Positions 26,102 through 35,253 of a stretch of 64,000 nt of DNA are shown piece after piece (position 1 is the first letter of the stretch; each line of letters begins with the position of its first letter). Below the pieces are notes generated by a model. The model was not told the DNA's origin, searched no databases, and saw nothing but the letters and a program-made list of their open reading frames with translations. This DNA comes from an uncultured Eubacterium sp. Its GTDB lineage: Bacteria > Bacillota > Clostridia > Lachnospirales > Lachnospiraceae. The position numbers and the translations under genes are program-made. The DNA lies in contig USBB01000004.1 in assembly GCA_900552795.1 (NCBI GenBank), positions 49,239 through 113,238 of the forward strand, written 5' to 3'.

Positions 26102-26594
26102 ATATGAAACTGATATTAAACTTGATTTAGAATATCAAAATATAATAGAAAGCGTTGTCGAAATGTCTTTAGAACAGGAAAAATGTCCATATGAGACAGA
26201 AATTAATGTTATACTTACAGATAACGCTTCAATACATGAAATTAATAAAAATTACAGGGATGTAGACAGTGCTACCGATGTCTTGTCATTTCCGATGATA
26301 GAATATAAAAGTCCTGCAGATTTTCAATCACTTGAAAGTATAATAGAGGAAAATGCAGAGGATTATTTTAACCCTGATACAGGAGAGCTTATGCTCGGAG
26401 ACATAATTATATCAGTAGAAAAGGTTATGGAACAAGCAGTAAAATATGGACATTCACAAAAAAGAGAGCTTGCTTTTTTGGTAGCTCACAGTATGATGCA
26501 TTTATTCGGATATGACCATATGGCAGAGGACGAGGCTAAGGTTATGGAATCAAAACAGACGCAGGTTCTTGATAAATTAGGAATCAGCAGATAA
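26085..26594 (+). CDS. ybeY: Endoribonuclease YbeY (16S rRNA maturation)
   Basis: A 169-aa metal-dependent RNase used in 16S rRNA 3'-end maturation and ribosome quality control. The zinc motif HSMMHLFGYDH (about residues 135-145) has the three His of HxxxHxxGxxH. The upstream DVLSFPM and LGDIIIS strands are also typical. It is about 15-20 residues longer than the E. coli protein because of an acidic insert after DVLSFPM. The start lies inside phoH; AAAGGAG is well placed. Confidence 0.93.
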   Translation: MTLNIEYETDIKLDLEYQNIIESVVEMSLEQEKCPYETEINVILTDNASIHEINKNYRDVDSATDVLSFPMIEYKSPADFQSLESIIEENAEDYFNPDTGELMLGDIIISVEKVMEQAVKYGHSQKRELAFLVAHSMMHLFGYDHMAEDEAKVMESKQTQVLDKLGISR

Positions 26595-26617
26595 CTGTAT
26601 AAATGGAGAACTAAGTT

Positions 26618-27019
26618 ATGCATATGACACATGATGTTGAAAATAAAAAGCTTATCTTAAAAGCACAGGAAGCACTTGATAATTCATATGCACCGTATTC
26701 CGGATTTAAGGTTGGAGCGGCAGTGCTTACAGATGATAATAAAATTTTTGTGGGCTGCAACATAGAAAATGTATCTTTCGGTGCGACAAACTGTGCCGAA
26801 AGAACTGCTATTTTTAATGCTGTCTCAAATGGATACAAGAAAATAAAGAAGATAGCTATTGTGTCGTCGAAAGATACTAAAACCTATCCATGCGGAATAT
26901 GTCGTCAGGTAATGCGTGAATTTATGGATGAAAATGCAGTTATACTTTTAAATGAAAAAGATACTATTTTTGAATACACATTAAAAGAAATACTTCCGTA
27001 CGCATTTACAGAGTATTAA
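26618..27019 (+). CDS. cdd: Cytidine deaminase
   Basis: A 133-aa zinc enzyme that deaminates cytidine and deoxycytidine to uridine forms. It is of the small tetrameric class: zinc ligands come from CAER (Cys, with Glu as proton shuttle) and PCGICRQ (two Cys). SYAPYSGFKVGAAV at the N-terminus forms the substrate pocket. GGAG precedes the ATG at 26618; an ATG at 26624 is also possible. The yqf-phoH-ybeY-cdd order matches Bacillus apart from missing yqfF and dgkA; era is not in the window either. Confidence 0.93.
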   Translation: MHMTHDVENKKLILKAQEALDNSYAPYSGFKVGAAVLTDDNKIFVGCNIENVSFGATNCAERTAIFNAVSNGYKKIKKIAIVSSKDTKTYPCGICRQVMREFMDENAVILLNEKDTIFEYTLKEILPYAFTEY

Positions 27020-27064
27020 AAAAGTATACTTTGTCAATAATAGCATTATGGAGGCGGCGTATAT

Positions 27065-27454
27065 GTGCCGGATAATGCTATGAATAAAAAAATGTATATC
27101 TCTATAGGACTTTTGGCAGCTTTTGTTGCAACAGTATTTATAATTCTTATTTTTACGGATTTGAACTCAAAAAACAATTCAAACAACGTATCACCACAGT
27201 CCGAAACACAGAGCAGCACAATTTCAGATGATATTGCTGTTAAATCTTCTGAAAAAAATAATGAGACAACCTTTTATCTTAAATTAACAGACAATAATAT
27301 ATATATTTATAAAGGAAAAGGAGGAGAACTCTATGATTATGCGGATATCAATTATGAGACTCTTCCGGACGATATAAAAGAACAGCTTAAGTACGGTTTA
27401 TATATTACAGGAGAAAGCGGATTATATGAATTCTTACAAACATACAGCAGCTAA
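27065..27454 (+). CDS. Membrane-anchored protein with BofC-like C-terminal domain
   Basis: A 129-aa protein with a single N-terminal membrane helix (about residues 10-29), a Ser/Asn-rich linker, and a small extracytoplasmic domain: FYLKLTDNNIYIYKGKGGELYDYADINYETLPDDIKEQL. This last part resembles short BofC-C-terminal-like domains seen in many clostridial proteins beside HI0933-type flavoproteins; I am not certain of the assignment. GGAGG at 27050-27054 is ten bases before a GTG at 27065. Its end overlaps the start of the flavoprotein gene. Confidence 0.6.
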   Translation: MPDNAMNKKMYISIGLLAAFVATVFIILIFTDLNSKNNSNNVSPQSETQSSTISDDIAVKSSEKNNETTFYLKLTDNNIYIYKGKGGELYDYADINYETLPDDIKEQLKYGLYITGESGLYEFLQTYSS

Positions 27455-28685
27455 AGAGGCTTCGCAGAAATTTTTCTATGATTGCGCAGTTATAGGCGGC
27501 GGTGCATCAGGAATGATAGCTGCGATAACTGCTGCACGAAAAGGTGCAAAGGTAGTGTTGATAGAACACAATAAAAAACTCGGAACCAAGCTTTTGCAGA
27601 CAGGCAATGGAAAATGTAATTTTACAAACCTTTACATGTCATCACAAATGTATCAAAACGAAGATACAGAATTTGTGCAAAATATAATAGATAAATTTAA
27701 TGTGTCTGATACGCTTAAATTTTTTAAAGAACTCGGTGTTTTTTATAACGAACGAGGAGGATATGTATATCCTCATTCGGGAACAGCAGCATCTGTTCAG
27801 GAAGCATTGATATTTGAACTTGGACGCTTAAACGTAAAAGTTAAAACTGATTTTATCGTTACCGCCATAGAAAAAAAAGACAACCGTTTCATCATAAAAA
27901 CGGAAGGCTTTTTTTATGAAGCTTCATCGGTTATCATCGCTGCCGGCTCAAAGGCATCACCTAAAACAGGCTCTGACGGAAGCGGATATAATCTTGCGGC
28001 AAATTTCGGCCATACAATAATAAAACCGCTTCCTGCACTTGTACAGCTTGTAAGCGACATGAAATACTGCGCTAATTTATCGGGTGTAAGAAGTACCGGT
28101 AATATCTCATTATACGTTGATAGTGAATTTATCTTAAGCGATTATGGTGAAATTCAGTATACGGATTACGGAATAAGCGGAATCCCTGTATTTCAGATAA
28201 GCAGGTATGCAGTAAAAGCACTTGATTTACATAAAAAAGTATCTGTAACGGTGGATATGCTTGCAGATATTAATAGAAAAGATTTATATAAAGATATAGA
28301 AAAAAGAATAACTGCTGACAAAAATAAGAATATAGAGCAGTTTTTTGCCGGTATTTTAAATAAAAAGCTTATATACGGCACAGCCAAAGCAATGGGACTT
28401 GATTTAAACGCTCCGGTTAAAGATATAGGTGTACAAAAACTTTGCGAATTTACCGATAATTTGCGTAAATTCAAATTCGACATCACAGGCTCGAAGGGAT
28501 TTGATACTGCGCAGGTTTGTCAGGGCGGAGTAAACCTTAATGAAATAAATCATAATATGGAATCAAAATTAATTAAAAATTTGTTTTTTGCAGGAGAGAT
28601 TGCAGATGTTGACGGACGATGCGGAGGATATAATCTGCAATGGGCCTGGAGCAGCGGATACGTGGCAGGACTTAATTCGGTATGA
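27426..28685 (+). CDS. HI0933/BaiN family flavoprotein
   Basis: A 419-aa NAD(P)/FAD-dependent oxidoreductase of the HI0933 (YhiN/BaiN) family. The FAD-binding Rossmann motif is VIGGGASGMIAAITAARKG at about residues 22-41, followed by GTKLLQTGNGKCNFTN. The C-terminal part has TAQVCQGGVNL and the second FAD site LFFAGEIADVDGRCGGYN. The substrate of most family members is unknown; one relative reduces bile-acid intermediates, but that should not be transferred here. It overlaps the upstream gene by 29 bases. Confidence 0.85.
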   Translation: MNSYKHTAAKEASQKFFYDCAVIGGGASGMIAAITAARKGAKVVLIEHNKKLGTKLLQTGNGKCNFTNLYMSSQMYQNEDTEFVQNIIDKFNVSDTLKFFKELGVFYNERGGYVYPHSGTAASVQEALIFELGRLNVKVKTDFIVTAIEKKDNRFIIKTEGFFYEASSVIIAAGSKASPKTGSDGSGYNLAANFGHTIIKPLPALVQLVSDMKYCANLSGVRSTGNISLYVDSEFILSDYGEIQYTDYGISGIPVFQISRYAVKALDLHKKVSVTVDMLADINRKDLYKDIEKRITADKNKNIEQFFAGILNKKLIYGTAKAMGLDLNAPVKDIGVQKLCEFTDNLRKFKFDITGSKGFDTAQVCQGGVNLNEINHNMESKLIKNLFFAGEIADVDGRCGGYNLQWAWSSGYVAGLNSV

Positions 28686-28755
28686 TGGCGCTTCAGGGGC
28701 TTCCTTTTCTTCGCACATGATATAATGACTCCAGAATTAGAAAGAACGTATATTT

Positions 28756-30447
28756 ATGACAGAAAAAGTAATAAGAATAAATCAAATAAAGTTAAATCCC
28801 AACCACAGTACTAAGGATTTGGAAAAATGTATAATTAATATATTAAAAAAGGTTTTCGATATAAATCTTAACAGTTGTGAATACAAAATAATTAAAAAAT
28901 CTGTTGATTCAAGGAAAAAGCCAGATATATTTTTTATATACAGCGTAGAAATTTTAATGTCATATTTTAATGAAATTAAAGTATCACAAAAAATGCTGGC
29001 AGATAAGCTGAAAAAATGCCGCGGCCAGCTTGCAAAAGATATAAATATAACAGAAAGATATACTTATGAATTTCCGACAGGTTTAAGTAATTATAATAAA
29101 AAGATAAATTTACGCGAAGAGGACCGTCCCGTTATAATAGGCTTCGGACCTGCCGGAATGTTTGCTGCCTTAAAGCTTTCTGAGGCCGGATACAGACCTG
29201 TAGTTTATGAGCGCGGAGAGACTGTCGAAAAAAGGCAGACATCAGTAAATAATTTCTGGAACGGCGGTGAGCTTGACGAAAATTCAAACGTACAGTTCGG
29301 AGAGGGCGGAGCCGGAACGTTTTCAGACGGAAAATTAAATACAATGATTAAAGACAATACAGGACGAATAAAAGAAGTATTAAAAACCTTTGTAAGATTT
29401 GGTGCAGATCCTGAGATAATGTATTTAAACAAACCGCATATCGGAACAGACGTGCTTGCGGTTATCGTAAAAAATATAAGAGAACATATATTAAGTCTCG
29501 GCGGTGAAATTTATTTTAATAAAATGCTTACGGGCATTGAATATGAAAATAATAATGTAACAGACATTTTAATTAAAGATACAAAAAGCGGTGAAGTCAT
29601 AACAAGAAGATGTAAAAATGTGTGTATATGCGTTGGTCACAGCGCAAGAGATACTTTCGAAATGATTTCCGGGCTTCCTGTCGTTATGCAGCCAAAATCA
29701 TTTGCAGTTGGTTTAAGAATTGAGCATCCGCAGGATTTTATAAATTATAATGCATATGGCGATACCTCATATAAAATGCCTGCTGCCGACTATAAAGTTA
29801 CCTACACAACAGCTTCAGGAAGGGGCGTTTATTCTTTTTGTATGTGTCCAGGAGGATATGTCGTTAATGCATCCTCGCAAAAAGGTTATCTTGCAGTTAA
29901 CGGAATGAGTTATTCCGGCAGAGACAGCCGCAACGCAAACAGTGCAATAATAGTTACCGTTACACCTGATGATTTCGGAGCAAATGTGCTTGACGGAATT
30001 AATTTTCAAAGAAATCTTGAAAAGGCGGCTTATAATGCCGGAAACGGAAATATTCCGATACAGCTTTATGACGATTTTAAAAATGAAAGGATTTCTGACG
30101 GTTTAGGTAAGGTAATACCATGTATAAAAGGAAAAACTTCTTTCGCAGATTTAAATACTGTTCTTGGCAAAGATTTATCATCATCAATAGTTGAAGGGAT
30201 AGAAGGCTTTGCTGGAAAGATTGCAGACTTTAATATGGGTGAAGCTGTTCTTTCAGGCGTTGAGAGCCGCACATCAAGCCCATTAAGGATAGTGAGAGAT
30301 GAGACAATGCAGTCATCGCTAAAAGGGCTTTTTCCATGCGGAGAGGGTGCTGGATATGCAGGCGGAATAACATCTGCTGCCGTAGACGGAATTAAAGCTG
30401 CGGAAAGAATTGCTTTAAAGATAGATGACATTTACTTTAAAATATAG
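28756..30447 (+). CDS. FAD-dependent dehydrogenase (COG2509-like)
   Basis: A 563-aa flavoprotein with a separate N-terminal domain of about 110 residues and then the dinucleotide fold (PVIIGFGPAGMFAALKLSEAG, about residues 129-149). Further typical parts are FGEGGAGTFSDGKLNT and the C-terminal FPCGEGAGYAGGITSAAVDG. This matches the uncharacterised FAD-dependent dehydrogenases of COG2509. It begins 70 bases after the HI0933-like gene; an extended -10 (TGATATAAT at 28719-28726) could give it a promoter of its own. Substrate unknown. Confidence 0.82.
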   Translation: MTEKVIRINQIKLNPNHSTKDLEKCIINILKKVFDINLNSCEYKIIKKSVDSRKKPDIFFIYSVEILMSYFNEIKVSQKMLADKLKKCRGQLAKDINITERYTYEFPTGLSNYNKKINLREEDRPVIIGFGPAGMFAALKLSEAGYRPVVYERGETVEKRQTSVNNFWNGGELDENSNVQFGEGGAGTFSDGKLNTMIKDNTGRIKEVLKTFVRFGADPEIMYLNKPHIGTDVLAVIVKNIREHILSLGGEIYFNKMLTGIEYENNNVTDILIKDTKSGEVITRRCKNVCICVGHSARDTFEMISGLPVVMQPKSFAVGLRIEHPQDFINYNAYGDTSYKMPAADYKVTYTTASGRGVYSFCMCPGGYVVNASSQKGYLAVNGMSYSGRDSRNANSAIIVTVTPDDFGANVLDGINFQRNLEKAAYNAGNGNIPIQLYDDFKNERISDGLGKVIPCIKGKTSFADLNTVLGKDLSSSIVEGIEGFAGKIADFNMGEAVLSGVESRTSSPLRIVRDETMQSSLKGLFPCGEGAGYAGGITSAAVDGIKAAERIALKIDDIYFKI

Positions 30448-30499
30448 TAATATTAGTCTGATTTGTTTATACTATTAATTTTTTCAGGAGATATTTATT

Positions 30500-31348
30500 G
30501 TGACTAACTATAGAGAATTTCTAAAAGACAAAAAGCGCATTGTAATAAAAATAGGCTCTTCCTCACTTATGCATTCCGGAACAGGTAAGATTAATCTTAT
30601 GAAGGTTGAAAAGCTTGTAAGAACTATCGTTGATATCAAAAATTCAGGAAAAGATGTTATACTTGTGTCTTCCGGTGCTATTGCAGTAGGTCTTAATACA
30701 ATAGGACTTCATGAAAGACCTGATGATTTATCGGTAAAGCAGGCGTGCGCAGCAATAGGACAAGCCAAGCTTATGATGGTTTATCAGAAAATCTTTGCAG
30801 AATATAGTACTGTTGCCGCACAGGTACTTCTGACTAAAAGTGCGGTATTAAATGATGTAACAAGAACTAATCTGGAAAATACATTTAAGGAGCTTTTACA
30901 TATAGGAGCAGTTCCCGTAGTTAACGAAAATGACTCCGTATCGACGTCTGAGATTGAACAGTTACAGTCATTCGGAGATAATGACAGGCTGTCTGCCATA
31001 GTGGCTTCTTTAGTCGGCGCCGATTTACTTATTCTTTTGTCTGACATAGACGGATTGTATACAGATGATCCGAATAAAAATCCTGACGCAAAGTTTATAC
31101 GCGTTGTAGAAAAAATAGACGACAATCTTATAGGCATGGGAAAAAATACTTCAGGAAGCAATGTCGGAACAGGAGGCATGGCTTCTAAAATCATGGCTGC
31201 ACAGATTGCGAACAATTCCGGTACGGATATGGTTATAACAAATGGAAATAATATAAATAATATATACAAAATAATGCATGGTTCAGATGTAGGAACGCTA
31301 TTTATACAGCATAAGGATGAAAAATTTAATATATTGGAATTAATCTGA
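30500..31348 (+). CDS. proB: Glutamate 5-kinase
   Basis: Amino-acid kinase that phosphorylates L-glutamate in the first step of proline synthesis. The N-terminal IVIKIGSSSL, the VSSGAIAVG loop, NENDSVST and the GTGGMASKI stretch are all present. At 282 aa it lacks the C-terminal PUA domain found in many ProB proteins. The start is GTG with AGGAG before it. proA, the usual partner, is not in the window. It lies among unrelated genes of the same strand. Confidence 0.92.
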   Translation: MTNYREFLKDKKRIVIKIGSSSLMHSGTGKINLMKVEKLVRTIVDIKNSGKDVILVSSGAIAVGLNTIGLHERPDDLSVKQACAAIGQAKLMMVYQKIFAEYSTVAAQVLLTKSAVLNDVTRTNLENTFKELLHIGAVPVVNENDSVSTSEIEQLQSFGDNDRLSAIVASLVGADLLILLSDIDGLYTDDPNKNPDAKFIRVVEKIDDNLIGMGKNTSGSNVGTGGMASKIMAAQIANNSGTDMVITNGNNINNIYKIMHGSDVGTLFIQHKDEKFNILELI

Positions 31349-31350
31349 TA

Positions 31351-31370
31351 TGCGTCTGCGGAATGGAGAT
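31351..31370 (+). repeat. Remnant of the hairpin element (copy E7)
   Basis: This 20-base stretch agrees at 19 of 20 positions with the end of the element at 20084-20103 and provides the ribosome site for the next gene. The upstream hairpins are missing. Confidence 0.6.
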
Positions 31371-31374
31371 TTTT

Positions 31375-32493
31375 ATGGGAGTAAAATTAGTAAAAAATTT
31401 TGGTGACGGTACGTACAGTTCGCTTAACAGTGAGCTGCTTCTGCAGGTTGTGGATGGAAACAGCGTAATAGGTAAATTTAAATCAAAGCATTACTACATT
31501 TTTAATCCCATTACTAACGAACGCTTTGAAATTATGCCTGAGCTGCTTAAATACTGCATGGCTGACGTACAGTATGGATGCAGTATTAAGAATGATATTT
31601 TTTTTACCTGTGTAAAACAGATAAATGAAAAGGATGTTGAAATTTCATTTTGCAGATACAATATAATAGATGCAAACATGTATACTGTTCATAAAACTGT
31701 TTCTGTTCTGGATGAAATAAATGAAACTATTGTGCTGAAAGTTTTTGTTTTAAGTAAAGACTACTGTATTTTTGAAAAAATCACCAAAGATACAGACGGT
31801 GAGCGTTTTGAAATAGTCTTAAAAGACATGCCAAACGATAAGAATCTCATTGTAAATAATCCTGAATTAAACAAAAACGGAATAGACAAAATACTGCATC
31901 TTCATGGAAATTTATGCTGCATAAAATTAGGTGAAAAGCTTGTAGGCGTGATTAATGTCAACCGTTTTGTATCGGATATGGTTATAAATCTTAAGGATTT
32001 GTATATTGAAACTCTTGACAGAACATCTGATGATGTTATAATACCGTATCTTGGAATAAATAACGGATATCTTGTATATTCCAAGTATGATAAAGCATCT
32101 TGTACTGAAGAAATAATTTTATATGACTGGGCAAATAAAATAAAAAAAGTGCGGCACAATAACACAACACAGCAAAATTCAAACTTAAACAACATATGCG
32201 TCATAGAAGATGTACTGTATTATATTTATAATGACAACGGCGGAACAAATTTTATTAATCTTGACACTCAGAAAACTGAATTTTTATTAAAAGAAGATGT
32301 TGAATTTTTATGTGTTTTTGAAAATCTTATTGTGACAAAAAGAAATATACCTGTTTTCTTTAACAAAAATAAAGAAAAATCATATATTGAGGTATACAGA
32401 TTTCCCGATTTCAAAAATATAATATTTAAAACTAAAGGCGTGTACAGATATTGTCTGAAGCATCTTGACGATTTATTGATATTTATAGGTTAA
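31375..32493 (+). CDS. Unknown 372-aa protein
   Basis: I do not recognise this protein. It has no signal peptide or membrane segment. It is strand-rich throughout, with repeating units of hydrophobic strands and polar turns, as in a beta-propeller-like fold. The N-terminal YYIFNPITNERFEIMPELLKYC stretch is the most distinctive. The frame starts at 31363, but that ATG is part of the ribosome site; ATG 31375 is preceded by the AATGGAGAT site of the repeat remnant. It lies between proB and a DUF896 gene. Function unknown. Confidence 0.65.
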   Translation: MGVKLVKNFGDGTYSSLNSELLLQVVDGNSVIGKFKSKHYYIFNPITNERFEIMPELLKYCMADVQYGCSIKNDIFFTCVKQINEKDVEISFCRYNIIDANMYTVHKTVSVLDEINETIVLKVFVLSKDYCIFEKITKDTDGERFEIVLKDMPNDKNLIVNNPELNKNGIDKILHLHGNLCCIKLGEKLVGVINVNRFVSDMVINLKDLYIETLDRTSDDVIIPYLGINNGYLVYSKYDKASCTEEIILYDWANKIKKVRHNNTTQQNSNLNNICVIEDVLYYIYNDNGGTNFINLDTQKTEFLLKEDVEFLCVFENLIVTKRNIPVFFNKNKEKSYIEVYRFPDFKNIIFKTKGVYRYCLKHLDDLLIFIG

Positions 32494-32543
32494 ATTGACG
32501 GAATTTATTGAAATTTATATGAATTAGGAGTAGAATATAATTA

Positions 32544-32810
32544 ATGGTAACGGAAAAGACTATTGAGAGAATAAATGAATTATACAGAAAATCCAAAGCG
32601 GAGGGCCTTACAAATGACGAACTGCTTGAACAGAAGCGTTTGAGAGAGGAATATATTGCGGCTTTCAGAAATAATCTGAGGGGGACTTTGGAAAGTATTA
32701 AAATTCAAAATCCTGATGGTTCTATGATTGATGTTAAAAAGCGTCATGAAGAAAAATTAAAAAATCAAGAGCTTGAAAATCAAAAAGCGGCTTTGGAGAG
32801 TGGAAACTGA
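32544..32810 (+). CDS. DUF896 (YnzC-like) protein
   Basis: An 88-aa protein of the DUF896 family: ERINELYRKSKAEGLTNDELLEQKRLREEYIAAFRNNLRGTLESIKI is a two-helix hairpin seen in YnzC/YneJ-like proteins, with a charged C-terminal tail. Role unknown; in Bacillus a relative is linked to the SOS-regulated yneA operon, which is not present here. GGAG precedes the ATG. The stop overlaps the next start (TGATG). Confidence 0.85.
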   Translation: MVTEKTIERINELYRKSKAEGLTNDELLEQKRLREEYIAAFRNNLRGTLESIKIQNPDGSMIDVKKRHEEKLKNQELENQKAALESGN

Positions 32811-33376
32811 TGACAAAAAAAGAAAGCAGAGTTTTAGTGAATAACCTAAGGAAACAGCTTTCTGCTGAGGAAGTACGCTTAAGAAGCAATACAGTTTTTA
32901 ATAATTTAATCAAAGTACGCGATTTTTGCGATGCAAAAAATATTTATGTATATGTAAGCTACAATAACGAGGTTGACACTTACCCAATTATTGAATATTG
33001 CTTTTCACATAACAAGAATGTTTTTGTACCTAAGGTATACGGTGACGAGATGAAGTTTCATAAAATCTCATCTTTTGATGAACTGGCGCCGGGAGCATAT
33101 GGTATTATGGAACCGGTTAATGATTTTGATGCTTCATGGAACGATATATGCGGTACTGTAATTATGCCGGGGGTAGCTTTTGACCGGAACTTTAACAGGG
33201 CAGGATATGGCGGTGGATTTTATGACAAATACCTTAGTTTCCATAATAATCTTAAAAAAATAGCAGTCTGTTTTGATTTTCAGATTGTTGATAAAATAGA
33301 TGTACAGGATTATGATTTACAGCCTGATATTATCGTATGCGAGAGTGACTTGCTTTTTAACTGCAGCAGCTTATGA
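32810..33376 (+). CDS. 5-formyltetrahydrofolate cyclo-ligase
   Basis: A 188-aa enzyme that converts 5-formyl-THF to 5,10-methenyl-THF with ATP. Visible family motifs: the N-terminal KKESRVLVNNLRKQLSAEE basic ATP-contact region, YVSYNNEVDTYPI, and the C-terminal GVAFDRNFNRAGYGGGFYDKYL, the P-loop-like Gly-rich turn. Length is normal. It is translationally coupled to the DUF896 gene and overlaps the frame leading into the GGDEF-EAL gene. Confidence 0.92.
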   Translation: MTKKESRVLVNNLRKQLSAEEVRLRSNTVFNNLIKVRDFCDAKNIYVYVSYNNEVDTYPIIEYCFSHNKNVFVPKVYGDEMKFHKISSFDELAPGAYGIMEPVNDFDASWNDICGTVIMPGVAFDRNFNRAGYGGGFYDKYLSFHNNLKKIAVCFDFQIVDKIDVQDYDLQPDIIVCESDLLFNCSSL

Positions 33377-33390
33377 ATGGAGGTGATGTA

Positions 33391-35055
33391 ATGTTTGGCC
33401 TGAAAAAATATAAAGACATGCTTTCAGTGATGGATGATTGTACCGATAGTTATATGTTTGTTTTTGATTTAGACAACGATTACTATACTATAAGTTCAAA
33501 AGCACTTGATACTTTTATGCTTACTGAAAACTCTTTTAATAATGCGACTGAAGTATTTAAAACTGTTGTGTATGCTCCGGATTACAGTTTACTTACTGAC
33601 GACATCAACAGACTTGTTTCGGGGGAGAGCAAGATGCATGATTTGGAGTACAGATGGCTTGACAAAAATGGAACTCCCGTATGGATTGCATGCAAAGGAA
33701 AGGTTGTATTTGATGAAGAACTTAAGTGCAATCTTTTAGTTGGAAGTATTCAGGAGCTTGGAAAAGAAAATAAATACGACAATAATACTAACCTTTTTAG
33801 CGAGAGCGTACTTAAAAGTATGTACGAAGAGCTTCACGGAGTATCCGGAAAAACCGGGTTTTTACTTCTTTTCGGCGTAGACAATTTCAAACAGATTAAT
33901 GAAAAATACGGCATGAAAATAGGAGATGAGGTTTTAGCTGATATTGCAAATTGTATAGCAGAAGCCTCCGATAATAACTACAGCTTATTTAAACTAAGCG
34001 GTGATGAATTTATTGTGTTTTGTATTTGTGATGAACAGATTGCGCTTGAAAGGGCAAAAGCCTTATATGATAAAGTGCGCTTCAACATAAACAAACATAT
34101 TGAAATTAATCATTACAACATATTTTATACAATTTCTGCGGGTGCGTATTGCTTTAACACACTCAATGATTCATTTGATAAAGCGATTCATAATTTAAAA
34201 TTTGCACTTCACAATGCAAAAATGACAGGTAAAAACATATTTGTACCTTATTCCAATGAAGAATACAAAAGCTATATTAATCATATGAATATGCAGTCTG
34301 AATTAAGAAAATGCATTACTGACGGATTTAAGGGCTTTGAAGTATATTATCAGCCTGTTGTAGAAGCTGAAACAGGCATTGTGAATGAAGCTGAGGCGCT
34401 TATACGTTGGAAAAGTGAAGTATTCGGATTTATGTCGCCTGTCGTCTTTATACCATTGCTTGAAGAAAGTTCACTAATTATTCCTCTGGGAAGATGGATA
34501 ATCGACCAGGCTGTTGTAAAGTGTAAGGAATGGATAAAAGTAATTCCTGATTTTACAATGAACATTAATTTATCCTTTGTTCAGATTATAAAGAGTGATA
34601 TATTAAACGACGTTATAAAATGTGTCGATTATCATGGAATAGACCACAGACACATAGTTTTTGAGGCAACTGAGAGCGGTGAACTGGAAAATAACGTTTC
34701 AGTACGAAATGTCCTGAAGTCATTTAACAGCAATAGTTTCAAGCTTGCCATTGATGATTTCGGAACAGGTTATTCAAATCTTAAATATATAAAAGATCTG
34801 ATGTTTAACATAATAAAAATAGACCGATTATTTATTCAAAACATTGATAAAAGAAAAGATAACTACACTCTTGTTAAATATATAATAGAGATGGCTCACA
34901 GTCTCGGTATCAAGATTTGTGTAGAGGGTGTTGAAACTGATAGAGAATTAGATACGGTTATGCAGTTAAAGCCTGATGCAATACAGGGGTATTATTTTGG
35001 AAAGCCTGTATGCAGTACGGAGTTTGAGACCCGGTTTATAAATAAAAAAGATTAA
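33391..35055 (+). CDS. PAS-GGDEF-EAL cyclic-di-GMP protein
   Basis: A 554-aa cytosolic signalling protein. A PAS-like domain (about residues 10-115) is followed by a GGDEF domain with the signature changed to SGDEF (203-207) and an EAL domain with EALIRW (335), NINLSF, EATES, IDDFGTGYSNL (455) and EGVET (512). The EAL catalytic residues look complete, so phosphodiesterase activity is likely; the GGDEF domain may be weakly active or regulatory. GGAGGTGA at 33379-33386 favours ATG 33391 over 33373. No membrane segment. A terminator follows. Confidence 0.9.
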   Translation: MFGLKKYKDMLSVMDDCTDSYMFVFDLDNDYYTISSKALDTFMLTENSFNNATEVFKTVVYAPDYSLLTDDINRLVSGESKMHDLEYRWLDKNGTPVWIACKGKVVFDEELKCNLLVGSIQELGKENKYDNNTNLFSESVLKSMYEELHGVSGKTGFLLLFGVDNFKQINEKYGMKIGDEVLADIANCIAEASDNNYSLFKLSGDEFIVFCICDEQIALERAKALYDKVRFNINKHIEINHYNIFYTISAGAYCFNTLNDSFDKAIHNLKFALHNAKMTGKNIFVPYSNEEYKSYINHMNMQSELRKCITDGFKGFEVYYQPVVEAETGIVNEAEALIRWKSEVFGFMSPVVFIPLLEESSLIIPLGRWIIDQAVVKCKEWIKVIPDFTMNINLSFVQIIKSDILNDVIKCVDYHGIDHRHIVFEATESGELENNVSVRNVLKSFNSNSFKLAIDDFGTGYSNLKYIKDLMFNIIKIDRLFIQNIDKRKDNYTLVKYIIEMAHSLGIKICVEGVETDRELDTVMQLKPDAIQGYYFGKPVCSTEFETRFINKKD

Positions 35056-35066
35056 CTCGTTTCCAA

Positions 35067-35106
35067 TGCCTGTATATGACATTATGTTGTATACAGGCAC
35101 TTTTTT
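35067..35106 (+). terminator. Terminator after the GGDEF-EAL gene
   Basis: TGCCTGTATA (35067-35076) pairs with TATACAGGCA (35090-35099), then TTTTTT. Confidence 0.85.
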
Positions 35107-35165
35107 ATGTAATAGAAAATTTCGATGAAATTCCTTTGGATTGCGCAATCTTTTTTAATTTTAAG

Positions 35166-35194
35166 TTTTATTTATATGCTTTTTATGCTATAAT
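35166..35194 (+). promoter_or_regulatory. Promoter of miaB-mutS-mutL
   Basis: A perfect TATAAT at 35189-35194 with TGC before it (extended -10). The -35 is poor (TTTATT-like). Confidence 0.5.
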
Positions 35195-35215
35195 TACATG
35201 ATATTTTGAGAACTT

Positions 35216-35231
35216 AAGCGTTGATTCGCTT
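35216..35231 (+). repeat. Short hairpin before the miaB ribosome site
   Basis: AAGCG-TTGATT-CGCTT followed by GGCTTTAGAAAAGGAG and the ATG. Confidence 0.5.
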
Positions 35232-35253
35232 GGCTTTAGAAAAGGAGAAATAT

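Noticed and set aside
27063..27092. ATG at 27063 as start of the membrane-anchored gene
   Set aside because: This ATG is in a different frame; the GTG at 27065 is in frame and well spaced from GGAGG at 27050.
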